51,714 bases of DNA from Bacteroidaceae bacterium (GCA_017633615.1 JAGBPB010000015.1:1-51714); one strand, 5' to 3'; shown: positions 30,524 to 40,161, counted from the stretch's first letter. Program-made: numbers and translations. The notes: generated by a model from the sequence alone, not told the origin.

Positions 30524-31852
30524 TTATCTTCTCATCATTGAACCCAGATTGGGTAATTTGGCACCGGCCACGTTCTTCATCATCTTGCGGGTCTGCTCAA
30601 ACTGCTTGATCATACGGCTTACCTCCTGGATGGGCTGTCCGCTGCCCTTGGCGATGCGGTTGCGGCGTGACTGGCTCTTGTCAAGCAGTTCAGGATTGAG
30701 GCGCTCAGCGGGAGTCATGGAGTGAATCATGGCTTCAATGCCCTTGAAAGCATCATCATTGATATCTACATCCTTAAGGGCCTTGCCTACACCGGGTATC
30801 ATTCCCATAAGGTCCTTCATATTGCCCATCTTCTTGATCTGACCTATCTGCTCCAGGAAATCATTGTAGTCAAACTTTCCTTTGCCCATCTTTTTCTGGA
30901 GGCGTTTGGCCTGTTCGGCATCAAACTGCTCCTGGGCACGTTCCACGAATGATACTATATCACCCATGCCCAGAATGCGGTCGGCCATACGCTCGGGATG
31001 GAATACGTCAAAGGCATCCATCTTTTCACCCGTACCTACAAACTTGATAGGCTTGTCAACTACGGTACGTATGGATAGGGCGGCACCGCCTCGGGTGTCA
31101 CCGTCCAGCTTTGTCAGGATTACGCCGCTGAAGTCCAGACGCTCGTTGAACTCCTTGGCTGTGTTCACGGCATCCTGACCGGTCATGGAATCTACTACGA
31201 AGAGTATTTCGTTGGGGGTTACAGCCTCCTTGATTGCAGTTATTTCCTGCATCATCATCTCGTCTATGGCCAGACGGCCGGCGGTATCGATGATGACTAC
31301 GTCAAAACCCTTGGCGCGGGCCTCCTTTATGGCATTCTGGGCTATCTCAACGGGTTTGTTGTTACCCTCTTCAGTATAAACTGTTACGCCTATCTGCTCA
31401 CCCAGCACTTTTAACTGGTCTATGGCAGCAGGACGGTAAACGTCGCAGGCTGCAAGCAGGGGCTTCTTGGCGCGCTTGGTTTTGAGCAGGTTGGCCAGCT
31501 TGGCACTGAAGGTGGTCTTACCTGAACCTTGCAGACCGGCCATCAGAATGACTGCGGGATGTCCCTTTATGTCAATGTCAACGGCCTCACCGCCCATGAG
31601 GGTGGCCAGTTCATCATGTACGACCTTGACCATCAGCTGGCCGGGACGGACAGATGTGAGCACGTTCATGCCCAGGGCTTTCTCCTTAACGGTATCAGTG
31701 AACTGCTTGGCTACCTTGTAGTTGACGTCGGCGTCAAGCAGGGCTTTGCGTACGTCCTTTAGGGTTTCAGCAACGTTGACTTCAGTGATTTTACCTTCAC
31801 CTTTCAGTATCTTTAGAGACCTTTCAAGTCTTTCTGAGAGATTTTCAAACAT
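30524..31852 (-). CDS. ffh: Signal recognition particle GTPase Ffh
   Basis: A 442-aa protein of standard length with N, G and M domains: GLQGSGKTTFSAKLANLL (P-loop), DVYRPAAIDQL, DTAGRLAID, TKLDGDTRGGAAL, and a Met-rich helical M domain ending RMIKQFEQTRKMMKN. It binds signal sequences as they leave the ribosome and delivers them to FtsY. First gene of the ffh-folD-capA operon. Confidence 0.97.
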   Translation of the reverse strand: MFENLSERLERSLKILKGEGKITEVNVAETLKDVRKALLDADVNYKVAKQFTDTVKEKALGMNVLTSVRPGQLMVKVVHDELATLMGGEAVDIDIKGHPAVILMAGLQGSGKTTFSAKLANLLKTKRAKKPLLAACDVYRPAAIDQLKVLGEQIGVTVYTEEGNNKPVEIAQNAIKEARAKGFDVVIIDTAGRLAIDEMMMQEITAIKEAVTPNEILFVVDSMTGQDAVNTAKEFNERLDFSGVILTKLDGDTRGGAALSIRTVVDKPIKFVGTGEKMDAFDVFHPERMADRILGMGDIVSFVERAQEQFDAEQAKRLQKKMGKGKFDYNDFLEQIGQIKKMGNMKDLMGMIPGVGKALKDVDINDDAFKGIEAMIHSMTPAERLNPELLDKSQSRRNRIAKGSGQPIQEVSRMIKQFEQTRKMMKNVAGAKLPNLGSMMRR

Positions 31853-31902
31853 ATCTTTCTTATTTCAAGCCGCGAATTTAATAAAAAAATCACAATGGCG
31901 GG

Positions 31903-32171
31903 AGAACTTTTTGGGGTATCGGTATCTGAAACATCACAGAACTATCAGTTTGGGGACACAACGTTCCGTAGCTACTCCGGACCATTCGATGCCTAAACAT
32001 CGATCTCCTCCTTTTTAGCCCCCTGCGGGGTCTAACAGTCGTCACACACCGCGATGTTCTTAACGGCATCTCGGTGGTCCTACGCTTAACGCCACTGCAC
32101 TGATGGTCCCCAAACTGATAGTTCTGCTTCTGCAAATGGGAAAAATACTGATACCCTAAAAAGTTCTGCTC
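31903..32171. mobile_element. 270-bp fold-back (MITE-like) element
   Basis: Imperfect terminal inverted repeats of ~60 bp. The left reads AGAACTTTTTGGGGTATC... and CAGAACTATCAGTTTGGGGA; the right half, reversed, reads AGAACTTTTTAGGGTATC... and CAGAACTATCAGTTTGGGGA. Inner parts also pair (GGACCATTCGATGCC with GGCATCTCGGTGGTCC), up to an apical CCCC-TGC-GGGG stem. No transposase and no clear target duplication. It fills the gap between ffh and malQ, ending 10 bp from the malQ stop. It could be a miniature transposon or a large structured RNA/terminator. Confidence 0.65.
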
Positions 32172-32180
32172 GTTTTGGAA

Positions 32181-34298
32181 TTATCGGCCGGAGAGGTAGA
32201 GCATCTGGCGTATTTCCTCGTTGAACTTGCGGGCGCCTGTGAGTTTCTCCAATGTCAGATGCATGCGGTAGCGCCAGTAGTTGTTGGAATCGGCTGGTAC
32301 GTTTATGCGTTCTGATGCGGGGTCTTTTGAGCGTAGTGAGGAACTCATGGAGAGCCAATCCTGAAGCGGAAAGATGGCCAGCATGGAGGGTGATGCCAGA
32401 TGGGCGGATATAACGCTGGTGCAGGCTGCAACAGTGGCTTCCTTGGCGGTTATTACGTGATTGGGCTCCATCTCATCCTCAATCCATGTGCGCAGTACGC
32501 TCATATCATGCGTGGATGTGGTGCAGACTGACATGTAGGGGTAGGTGGCGGGGTCCGATACGCTTACGCCCATATTCTTGGGCATACGCTGTACTTCAAG
32601 TGCAAGTATGCGCAGGCGGTCCATCACTTCAGGGACGCAGGCCGGAATCATACCCAGATCCTCACCGCACACCAGCATATCAGTGGCCTCAATCAGGGCG
32701 GGAAGCTTGGACATGGCAACATCACTCCAGAATGCATTGTTGCGGCTGTAGTAGAAGTCATCATGGATACGCCTGAATGCCTCCTGCTCATTCTCCGGCA
32801 ACTGTTTGAACATATCAGTGCCAAACGCATTTATGCGAGGATGATATGTGCCCGGCCGGTGCGTATCCTCAAGGAACAGCACATCTGTCTCAGGATGCCC
32901 GGCCGGTGCTTGGGCATGCAGGGCAGGATTGAACGGGAAGCCGTTGTCCCAGATCTCCTGAGGAGTGTAGGTGAGGGCCGGATTAAAACGGCCCATCAGC
33001 CCGCTGCTATATTCAAGCGGCACTTCCCATATGCGGAAGAATCCTAACAAATGGTCTATGCGGTAGGCGTCAAAGTAATCAGCCATTTTGCGGAATCTGG
33101 TTACGAACCATGCATAGCCGTCACGGGCCATATTCTGCCAGTTATAGGTGGGCATGCCCCATTTCTGGCCATCTGTAGCAAATGTATCCGGTGGCGCGCC
33201 GGCCTGGCAGTCTGTGTGGAACAGTTCCGGGTGTATCCAGACGTCGGCACTGTGGCGGTTTACGCCTATAGGTATGTCGCCTTTCAGAAGGATGCCTTTC
33301 CGGTTAGCATATTTCTTGACATCTGTCAGCTGTTTGTCCAGATGAAACTGTATGAAGTAGTGTTTGCGGACCTCTTGATAATGTTTGTTGCCGGGTGAAC
33401 AGAATCTGTTCAGCAGAGCAGGGGTGAATTCCGCTTCTTTCCACTGGCTGAAATCAGCTGTGCCGTATCTGTCACGGAGGTAACAATATAGCGCATACGG
33501 TTCAAGCCAACTGCGGTTGGCACTGAAAAACTTCTGGTATTCACGGCTTCTGAAACATTGCTCGCCAAACTGGGCGTACAGTCGGTTCAGATATTCACTT
33601 TTGAGCTTATAAACACGTTCATAATCAATTGCAGGGAGTGAGTTCAACTCCTTGCGCTGTTTCTCGGCACTTTTTATAAAACGCTTGTCATCAAGTTCTC
33701 CTACCAGTTCCAGATTTATATAAATAGGATTAAGGGCAAATGATGAGTTTGCACTGTAGGGGTATGAATCTCTCCACGTGCCGGTCAAGGTGGTGTCATT
33801 GACCGGAAGTGTCTGGATAACACTTTGGCCCGTTGCAGCAGCCCAGTCAACCAACAGTTTGAGATCTGTGAACTGACCTATGCCGAAATCCCTTTCTGAT
33901 CGGAGTGAGAATACAGGTATGGCTGTTCCGGCTCCTTTCCAGCGTGGGCGGTTGCCTAAATGTACGTAAGGAAGGGCGACGGTACGCTGCTCTATGTTTT
34001 GTCCGCCATAATCCTTCCATCGGTCAGACAGGACAAGACGTTTGGCGCGTGTGTAGGGTATGGAGTGGAATGAACCCTCCTCATGACGGGTAATGTTACC
34101 GTCAGTCTGAACCATATAACTATAGGTAATGTCGCCTACTGCTATCTCGTCATCATCAAACTCATAATCGACAAACCATGTACCCTGACCATTGTTGTAC
34201 ATATCAATGCACAACTGGGAACCATCAGGCATGTTGAGACATAGAAAGAGGTTTTCACCCCATCGGGTCTGGTATTCTATTTGAAAATGTATCTGCAT
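32181..34298 (-). CDS. malQ: 4-alpha-glucanotransferase MalQ (GH77) with short N-terminal starch-binding region
   Basis: A 705-aa cytoplasmic enzyme. Residues ~1-100 resemble one CBM20-like module (FQIEYQTRWGENLFLCLN); from ~115 the GH77 barrel: IPVFSLRSERDFGIGQFTDL, SYPYSANSSFALNP, nucleophile Asp in YFDAYRIDHLLGFFRIWEVP (~409), acid/base Glu in CGEDLG (~543) and TTSTHDM. It transfers maltooligosaccharide units in starch or glycogen use. Many Bacteroidales MalQ proteins are ~890 aa with two N-terminal CBM20 modules, so this one appears to lack one. Confidence 0.93.
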   Translation of the reverse strand: MQIHFQIEYQTRWGENLFLCLNMPDGSQLCIDMYNNGQGTWFVDYEFDDDEIAVGDITYSYMVQTDGNITRHEEGSFHSIPYTRAKRLVLSDRWKDYGGQNIEQRTVALPYVHLGNRPRWKGAGTAIPVFSLRSERDFGIGQFTDLKLLVDWAAATGQSVIQTLPVNDTTLTGTWRDSYPYSANSSFALNPIYINLELVGELDDKRFIKSAEKQRKELNSLPAIDYERVYKLKSEYLNRLYAQFGEQCFRSREYQKFFSANRSWLEPYALYCYLRDRYGTADFSQWKEAEFTPALLNRFCSPGNKHYQEVRKHYFIQFHLDKQLTDVKKYANRKGILLKGDIPIGVNRHSADVWIHPELFHTDCQAGAPPDTFATDGQKWGMPTYNWQNMARDGYAWFVTRFRKMADYFDAYRIDHLLGFFRIWEVPLEYSSGLMGRFNPALTYTPQEIWDNGFPFNPALHAQAPAGHPETDVLFLEDTHRPGTYHPRINAFGTDMFKQLPENEQEAFRRIHDDFYYSRNNAFWSDVAMSKLPALIEATDMLVCGEDLGMIPACVPEVMDRLRILALEVQRMPKNMGVSVSDPATYPYMSVCTTSTHDMSVLRTWIEDEMEPNHVITAKEATVAACTSVISAHLASPSMLAIFPLQDWLSMSSSLRSKDPASERINVPADSNNYWRYRMHLTLEKLTGARKFNEEIRQMLYLSGR

Positions 34299-34316
34299 AG
34301 GCCCTTTTCTTGATTA

Positions 34317-34324
34317 CAAATATA
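34317..34324 (-). promoter_or_regulatory. -7 box of malQ
   Basis: TATATTTG on the minus strand, exact consensus, 18 nt before the ATG. Confidence 0.6.
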
Positions 34325-34458
34325 TGGAAATTTTGCTAAATCATTGCTGGACTATGGTAAAAAACGGGGGCAAAAAAATGTTTTCAACTGTTTTTGAAAA
34401 GTTATCAACAATTGCCAAAAAAGCGAGTCAAATTCTTTTACGTTTTTGTGCTCGAAAT

Positions 34459-34466
34459 TAATTTTG
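34459..34466 (+). promoter_or_regulatory. -7 box of uraA
   Basis: TAATTTTG, exact TAnnTTTG, 52 nt before the ATG. No well-spaced TTTG is seen 20 bp above. Confidence 0.45.
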
Positions 34467-34518
34467 CTAACACGAAAAAACAGATTTAAACAATTTGTAA
34501 CCAAAATAGTTTTCAATC

Positions 34519-35976
34519 ATGGCTTTAAAACAGGACGGTATCTATGATGCCAGTACCCTAGGAGGGGGAAAAATGTTTGTGCTCGGTTTCCAGCACATGT
34601 TCGCTATGTTCGGTGCTACGGTTCTAGTACCGCTTCTGACAGGTCTGTCAGTATCCGCTACACTGCTGTTTGCAGGTATCGGCACACTGATTTTCCATTT
34701 GTTCACTAAGATGAAAGTACCTGCATTCCTGGGTTCATCATTCGCATTCTTGGGCGGATATAGTGCTGTAACAGCGATGGGTCCCAAGTTCCTTGACCCT
34801 AATTTCAACCAGATTGCATTTGAGGCAATGACAGAATCCGAGCAAGCTGAGTATATAGCCGGTTTTGCACCTGCTTCACTAACATACGCTTGCATCGGTG
34901 TGTTCTGCGCAGGTCTGCTTTACTTTGTTCTGGCCGCTCTGTTCAAGTTCTACGGCGTTCGCCGCACTATGCGTTTCTTCCCGCCGGTAGTAACAGGTCC
35001 TATCATCATTTCCATCGGTCTTATCCTGTCATCAAGCGCCATCAACAACTGCCAGACTAACTGGTGGATAGCACTGCTTGCCATTCTGATTATCGTGATA
35101 TGCAATATTTTCGGTAAGGGTATGATTAAAATCATTCCCATCATACTGGGTGTGATAGGTTCATACATTGTTGCAGCCTGCTTTGGCAAGGTTGACTTCT
35201 CGGCCGTAAAGGAAGCAGCATGGTTCGGATTGCCTATAGAGTGGAGCAGAACAGGTTTGAGTACTGTAGTCAGTCATCCTGACGGTGCTTTCCTTACTAC
35301 AGCTATCATCACAATCATGCCTATCGCCATAGCTACCATGATAGAGCATATAGGTGATGTATGCGCTATCTCATCAACCTGTAACCGTAATTATATTGCC
35401 GATCCCGGTCTGCACCGCACTCTTATGGGTGACGGCTGCGCTACCGCACTGGCTGCCCTGTTCGGCGCTCCTGCCAATACCACATATGGTGAGAATACCG
35501 GTGTTCTTAATTTGACTAGAGTTTTTGATCCCAAGGTGGTTCGTATAGCAGCATGTCTGGCTATATTATTTTCATTCTGCCCCAAGTTCGCCCAGATTAT
35601 TTACGCTATGCCTACCGCAACCGTAGGTGGTGTTTCTCTGGTGCTCTACGGCATGATATCAGCAGTAGGTGTACGTAACCTTGTTGAGAACAAGGTTGAC
35701 TTTACCAACAACCGTAACGTGCTCATCGCCGCCCTTATCCTGGTGCTCGCCATCGGTATCAACTTCGGCCCCGGCAGCGTATCATTCGGTAAGGTTGCCC
35801 TGTCAGGTTTGGCAGTTGCCGCTCTGGTAGGTATTATCCTGAATGCGGTTCTTCCCGGTAACGACTTCCACTTTACAAGTGAGTATGCAAGCGGTAAGCG
35901 TGCCACAGCTGAGGGTCAGGATCTGCCTGAGGAGTTCAAGAAGCCTCTGCATGATGATCCCAAGTACAACGGATAA
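34519..35976 (+). CDS. uraA: Uracil/xanthine permease (NCS2 family, UraA-like)
   Basis: A 485-aa protein with about 12-14 membrane segments. NCS2 signatures: MFVLGFQHMFAMFGATVLVP, VPAFLGSSFAFLGGY, ATMIEHIGDVCAISSTCNRN and GAPANTTYGENTGVLNLTRV. It imports a nucleobase (uracil or xanthine) by proton symport. First of three genes with 36-39 nt gaps, followed by an outer-membrane barrel and a second NCS2 permease. Confidence 0.92.
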   Translation: MALKQDGIYDASTLGGGKMFVLGFQHMFAMFGATVLVPLLTGLSVSATLLFAGIGTLIFHLFTKMKVPAFLGSSFAFLGGYSAVTAMGPKFLDPNFNQIAFEAMTESEQAEYIAGFAPASLTYACIGVFCAGLLYFVLAALFKFYGVRRTMRFFPPVVTGPIIISIGLILSSSAINNCQTNWWIALLAILIIVICNIFGKGMIKIIPIILGVIGSYIVAACFGKVDFSAVKEAAWFGLPIEWSRTGLSTVVSHPDGAFLTTAIITIMPIAIATMIEHIGDVCAISSTCNRNYIADPGLHRTLMGDGCATALAALFGAPANTTYGENTGVLNLTRVFDPKVVRIAACLAILFSFCPKFAQIIYAMPTATVGGVSLVLYGMISAVGVRNLVENKVDFTNNRNVLIAALILVLAIGINFGPGSVSFGKVALSGLAVAALVGIILNAVLPGNDFHFTSEYASGKRATAEGQDLPEEFKKPLHDDPKYNG

Positions 35977-36015
35977 CTTATTAACTCATTTATATTAACT
36001 CTTTAAGTTTTTAAT

Positions 36016-36741
36016 ATGAAAAGATTTGTTGCATTTGCAGGTTTTGCCCTGCTGTCAGTAGGTGCTTTTGCACAGACAAACTTACAGGTATTCTACGATT
36101 TTGGCGAGAACCGTAAGCAGGTTACTTCTACTCTTGAGATGTTCAAGGGTGATGATTGGGGTAACACATTCTTCTTTGTTGATTATGATCACACTTGGAA
36201 GAATGCAGATGACAAGATTATTGCTCCTGCTTGTACTTACATGGAGATTGCACGTTGCTTCAATTTCTGGGGTGAATCAGCTCTTGCTCCTCTGAGCCTT
36301 CAGGTTGAGTATAACGGCGGTTTTGGCGCAGGTTTCCCAATTGAAAAGGCATGGTTGTTTGGTGTTGACTATTTCCTGCACAATGACGATTTCAGCAATA
36401 CATTCAATTTCAAGGTACTTTACAAGAAATGGGCTGTAAATGACGGTACTCCTCTGCAGTTTACATTTGTATGGGGTATGCAGAACCTGTTTGGTGTAGA
36501 GGGACTGCGTTTCTCAGGCTTTGTTGATTTCTGGGGCCAGAAGCAGGGCTTCGTACAGAATGACCATTCTGTTAAGGAAAGAGACTGGGTACTTCTTTCA
36601 GAGCCTCAGCTGTGGTATAATATAGGTTCTCTGTTTGACTGCCCCAACCTGAACATCGGCGGCGAGGTTGAACTTTCCAATAATTTTGCCGGTGAGGGAT
36701 TTGTATGCAATCCTTGCCTCGGTTTCAAGTGGGACTTCTAA
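36016..36741 (+). CDS. DUF5020/Tsx-like outer-membrane protein
   Basis: A 241-aa protein with a signal peptide (cleavage near GAFAQ) and amphipathic beta-strands (LQVFYDFGENRKQVTSTLEM, TFFFVDYDHTW, LSLQVEYNGGFGAGF), ending CLGFKWDF with a terminal Phe, as in outer-membrane barrels. It resembles DUF5020 and, more loosely, Tsx nucleoside channels. Its place between two nucleobase permease genes suggests that it lets purines or nucleosides through the outer membrane; this is inference. Confidence 0.78.
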   Translation: MKRFVAFAGFALLSVGAFAQTNLQVFYDFGENRKQVTSTLEMFKGDDWGNTFFFVDYDHTWKNADDKIIAPACTYMEIARCFNFWGESALAPLSLQVEYNGGFGAGFPIEKAWLFGVDYFLHNDDFSNTFNFKVLYKKWAVNDGTPLQFTFVWGMQNLFGVEGLRFSGFVDFWGQKQGFVQNDHSVKERDWVLLSEPQLWYNIGSLFDCPNLNIGGEVELSNNFAGEGFVCNPCLGFKWDF

Positions 36742-36777
36742 TCTTGAATTAAAGGTTTAACATAAAGCTCAAATATT

Positions 36778-38121
36778 ATGTCATTCCTAAAAATTTTAGG
36801 ATTTGATCCTCAAAAGCACAGTGTAAAGACTGAGGTCATTGCAGGTATCACTACATTCCTGACAATGGCCTATATCCTGGCCGTGAATCCGGATATATTC
36901 GGTAATCTGGAAGGTATGGGTATGCCTAAGGATGCTGTGTTCACGGCAACGGCTTTTGCTGCCATTGTAGGTACGCTGATTATGGCCTTATATGCAAAGA
37001 AGCCATATGCACTGGCTCCAGGCTTGGGCCTTAATGCATTCTTTGTTTATACGGTATGCCTTACAATGGGTTACACATGGCAGTTTGCATTGACTGCAGT
37101 ACTTATTGAAGGAATCATCTTTGTTGTTCTCACTGTTACAAATGTACGTGAAGCTATCATCAATGCCATTCCCAAGGCTATGAAGAGTGCCGTAAGTGCC
37201 GGTATCGGATTGTTCATAGCATTCATCGGCTTGGTAAACTCGCATATCATTGTTGATAACGGTGGTACTATCATCAACCTTGGAGACATTATGCACGGTA
37301 CTGCTGCGCTGGCTCTGATAGGCTTGGTAATAACATCCGTATTGATGATTCTCAAGATTCGCGGCGCCCTGCTTATTGGTATTATCTTAACGGCAATCCT
37401 TGGTCTCTTCTTTGAGGAGCCGGTTGATTATGATAATCTTGACAAAGGAATGAAGGCTGTGACGGTATTCAGCGGCGTGGTTGACAAGGTTCCTTCCATC
37501 AGTCCTATCTTCTGTAAGTTTGAATGGCACAACATTCTTTCATGGAATATGGTGATTGTGGTGTTCACATTCCTGTTCATTGATATGTTTGATACCATCG
37601 GTACTGTTATCGGTGTATCAAAGAAGGCTAACGCAATGAATCCGGACGGTACTATTCCTGGTGTAAAGAGGGTTCTTATGGCTGATGCTGTTGCTACAGT
37701 ATTCGGCGCATGCTTCGGAACCAGCACAACCACAACATATGTGGAGAGCGCATCAGGTGTAGCAGAGGGTGGCCGCACGGGTCTGACTTCATTCACAGCT
37801 GCAATCTGCTTTGCCATTGCATTGTTCTTTGCACCGGTATTCCTTGCAATACCGTCAGCTGCCACTGCTCCTGCTCTGATAATAGTAGGTGTCATGATGA
37901 TGTCTTCTATACTGGATGTTGACTTCAATGATTTCTCAGAGAGCATTCCTGCTTACATCACTATGATTATGATGCCTTTGGCATACAGCATTTCTGACGG
38001 CATCATGCTTGGAATGATATCATACGTGGTTCTGAACGCCCTGACCGGTAAGTTCAAGAAGATAAGCCTTATGATGTGGATTCTGGCAATCCTCTTCATA
38101 TTGCGCTACTGCTTCCTGTAA
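36778..38121 (+). CDS. pbuG: Guanine/hypoxanthine permease (AzgA/PbuG-type NCS2)
   Basis: A 447-aa protein with about 12-13 membrane segments and AzgA-type motifs: GITTFLTMAYILAVNP, ALAPGLGLNAFFVYTVC, MFDTIGTVIGVSKKANAM and GTSTTTTYVESASGVAEGGR. It imports guanine, hypoxanthine or adenine. Third gene of the nucleobase transport unit; hypoxanthine phosphoribosyltransferase is encoded 2 kb away. A clear terminator follows. Confidence 0.92.
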   Translation: MSFLKILGFDPQKHSVKTEVIAGITTFLTMAYILAVNPDIFGNLEGMGMPKDAVFTATAFAAIVGTLIMALYAKKPYALAPGLGLNAFFVYTVCLTMGYTWQFALTAVLIEGIIFVVLTVTNVREAIINAIPKAMKSAVSAGIGLFIAFIGLVNSHIIVDNGGTIINLGDIMHGTAALALIGLVITSVLMILKIRGALLIGIILTAILGLFFEEPVDYDNLDKGMKAVTVFSGVVDKVPSISPIFCKFEWHNILSWNMVIVVFTFLFIDMFDTIGTVIGVSKKANAMNPDGTIPGVKRVLMADAVATVFGACFGTSTTTTYVESASGVAEGGRTGLTSFTAAICFAIALFFAPVFLAIPSAATAPALIIVGVMMMSSILDVDFNDFSESIPAYITMIMMPLAYSISDGIMLGMISYVVLNALTGKFKKISLMMWILAILFILRYCFL

Positions 38122-38148
38122 CAACACTGTCAGCTAAGGCTGTAAAAA

Positions 38149-38187
38149 GAATCCGGACAGTTCCATTTGGGACTGCCCGGATTTTTA
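38149..38187 (+). terminator. Rho-independent terminator of the nucleobase transport operon
   Basis: AATCCGGACAGTTCC-ATTT-GGGACTGCCCGGATT followed by TTT, 28 nt after the stop. The stem ends in A and T runs, so it can also serve the convergent DUF4831 gene. Confidence 0.9.
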
Positions 38188-38205
38188 TATGCTATATCTG
38201 TGTGT

Positions 38206-39294
38206 CTATTTTATGGTCAGCACATTACCGGTGTTGGTATCAAAAGTGATCTTTGTATCGGCATGCTTTCCCATAATGGTTGATGATACAACTTCAACTT
38301 TTCCAAACTGGGCAATCTGGACCTCCTGCTCAACAAAGCTTTTGCGGTTATCATAGACGTTAACTGTAGCCCTGCCGGGAATGCGGTAATACAGGAACTG
38401 GCTATCGTTTTTGGAACTCTTGGATTTCTTGGATTTGTCTTCAGAAATGACAATGTCATCAAGCATCTTGCTGTCTATAACATCAATCCATACTGGCTCG
38501 CCGGCCAGATTGTCCAACGGCAGGACTCCCAGTTTGGTGGAGAATCTGAACAGCATCTGTTTTGAAAGAGGCTTGTCAGGATTTACATCAATGGTAAAGA
38601 CACGCTCCTGACAATCACTTGTGCCGCTGAATAGGGTGAGCAATGCTGTCTCCTGCTTGGAGAGTGACTCAAGCATATACTTGATTGATTCACCGTCAGT
38701 GGGCATGAAATCAGCCTGGCCACGGGTTATAGCATTACGGCTCTCTCTGATATTGTAAATCTCCTTGGCGGTAAGTTCTGCCATCTTTGCCGTTGAACCG
38801 GCCATAAGTATCTCTTCAGTCATGTATTCCTGAGGGTTGATCTTGGGTTGGGTCACAACCGCCGGTTTTTCAGGTGCAGAAGCGGATTCCTCTTCCGGAG
38901 CATGTGTGTTGACAGCAGCCAGAATTCCGTCTTTGGTCAGCTCAAAAGAGGGCCTGTTACCTTTCTGAGGGAATAACAGCGTATAAATGTGTTTCTTGTC
39001 AGGTGTGCCAGTAGCTGAAACGGTAACGCCTGTTATCTCCCAATACTCCTCAGCATTGTCTTTAACACCCGACAATCGGAGGTAACGCTCTGCATAGCGG
39101 GAGAATTCACCGGGGGTAAATGTACGCTTGGTGGTGGTTACGGTTACCGTAAGCTTGGTCTTGGGTAACCAGTACGATACTGCATCCTGGGTTACTCCAG
39201 GGGTATAAGGGGTGGATGTCCCTTGTGCGGCCATAGGCATACAGCCTAAGGCTAAACCCATCAGAAGGGCTGATCTTAAGATGTTCATTTTCAT
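38206..39294 (-). CDS. DUF4831 family secreted protein
   Basis: A 362-aa protein with a signal peptide (ending MPMAAQ) matching the Bacteroidetes DUF4831 pattern: SYWLPKTKLTVTVTTTKRTF, ERYLRLSGV, LTAKEIYNIRESRNAITRGQ and a C-terminal RIPGRATVNVYD. An Ala/Pro/Glu-rich linker lies at ~140-155. Function unknown. Its ATG overlaps the stop of the NAD(P)HX dehydratase gene (ATGA), so the two are translationally coupled. Confidence 0.82.
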   Translation of the reverse strand: MKMNILRSALLMGLALGCMPMAAQGTSTPYTPGVTQDAVSYWLPKTKLTVTVTTTKRTFTPGEFSRYAERYLRLSGVKDNAEEYWEITGVTVSATGTPDKKHIYTLLFPQKGNRPSFELTKDGILAAVNTHAPEEESASAPEKPAVVTQPKINPQEYMTEEILMAGSTAKMAELTAKEIYNIRESRNAITRGQADFMPTDGESIKYMLESLSKQETALLTLFSGTSDCQERVFTIDVNPDKPLSKQMLFRFSTKLGVLPLDNLAGEPVWIDVIDSKMLDDIVISEDKSKKSKSSKNDSQFLYYRIPGRATVNVYDNRKSFVEQEVQIAQFGKVEVVSSTIMGKHADTKITFDTNTGNVLTIK

Positions 39295-40136
39295 AGTTTT
39301 TCCATTTTAAGCCAAGCTTGTGGCAGATAGTTTATGATGTCGGCCGATGTCATAGCCGTCTGGCTCAATGCCTTGGCAGCCGCATCGCCTGCAGATCCGT
39401 GAATATATACCGCAATTATGGAGGCATCAAGTGCGCTGTAACCTTGCGCAAGCAGGGCCAGCACAATGCCGGTAAGCACATCGCCTGATCCTGCGGTTGC
39501 CATTCCGGCATTTCCGGTAGTGTTGATATAGGCGTTCCCATCAGGTGATACTGTTACAGTAGGGGCTCCTTTGGCTACCACCGTGATGCCGGTTTTGCGG
39601 GCCAGGTCCATAGCCTTATCAACCATCTGGGTCCAACCGTCGGCTTTACCTGTAAGCCTGGCCAGTTCACCGGGGTGGGGTGTTATGACTGAACCTGTGG
39701 GAACGTAATCCAAAAGGTAACTGTTTTGCGATATTATGTTCAGCGCATCGGCATCAAGCACCGCAGGGCATGTGGCGCTTTTAAGCAACTTGTCAAGAAG
39801 TGCTGTCTGTGATTCACCCTTACCCAATCCTGGACCAGCTCCTATAGCGGTATAGCGGCTCAGATCAGATGTGGCGTACATATCATCAGTCAAGGTTACC
39901 ATTGCCTCCGGGACTGAAATCTGTAGAATGTCATTGTTGACGGGAGGAGTGCACACTGTGAGAAGTCCCACGCCTGAACGCATACAGGAACGGGCTGACA
40001 GAACAGCTGCTCCAGCCATACCGTGACTGCCTGCGTAGAGCAGTGCATGCCCAAAGCAACCCTTGTGCGCTTTGGGGTCACGCCTTTTCAGCAGGCTCTT
40101 TACAATGGTCTCATCTACGTACACTGTGTCCGTCAT
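39291..40136 (-). CDS. nnrD: ADP-dependent NAD(P)HX dehydratase, stand-alone
   Basis: A 281-aa ribokinase-fold protein: AHKGCFGHALLYAGSHGMAG, GAGPGLG, PAVLDADALNI, TPHPGEL and GNAGMATAGSGDVLTGI. It dehydrates damaged NAD(P)H hydrates using ADP. The NnrE epimerase domain, often fused at the N-terminus in bacteria, is absent. The start is ambiguous: ATG 40136 (MTDTVYVDE) is preferred because ATG 40151 lies at the predicted first transcribed base; both give the same domain. Confidence 0.9.
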   Translation of the reverse strand: MTDTVYVDETIVKSLLKRRDPKAHKGCFGHALLYAGSHGMAGAAVLSARSCMRSGVGLLTVCTPPVNNDILQISVPEAMVTLTDDMYATSDLSRYTAIGAGPGLGKGESQTALLDKLLKSATCPAVLDADALNIISQNSYLLDYVPTGSVITPHPGELARLTGKADGWTQMVDKAMDLARKTGITVVAKGAPTVTVSPDGNAYINTTGNAGMATAGSGDVLTGIVLALLAQGYSALDASIIAVYIHGSAGDAAAKALSQTAMTSADIINYLPQAWLKMEKL

Positions 40137-40153
40137 TTGGCAATTGTACATGG

Positions 40154-40161
40154 CAAATGTA
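40154..40161 (-). promoter_or_regulatory. -7 box of the nnrD/DUF4831 operon
   Basis: TACATTTG on the minus strand, exact TAnnTTTG, 17 nt before ATG 40136. Confidence 0.55.

Noticed and set aside
31890..32135. Minus-strand 81-codon frame in the ffh-malQ gap
   Set aside because: It lies wholly in the fold-back element and has an Arg-rich composition with no family features; the inverted-repeat structure explains the sequence better.
34402..34410. TTATCAACA, a near match to a DnaA box, in an A/T-rich gap
   Set aside because: Single copy with one mismatch, no cluster, and no replication genes nearby; not evidence for an origin.
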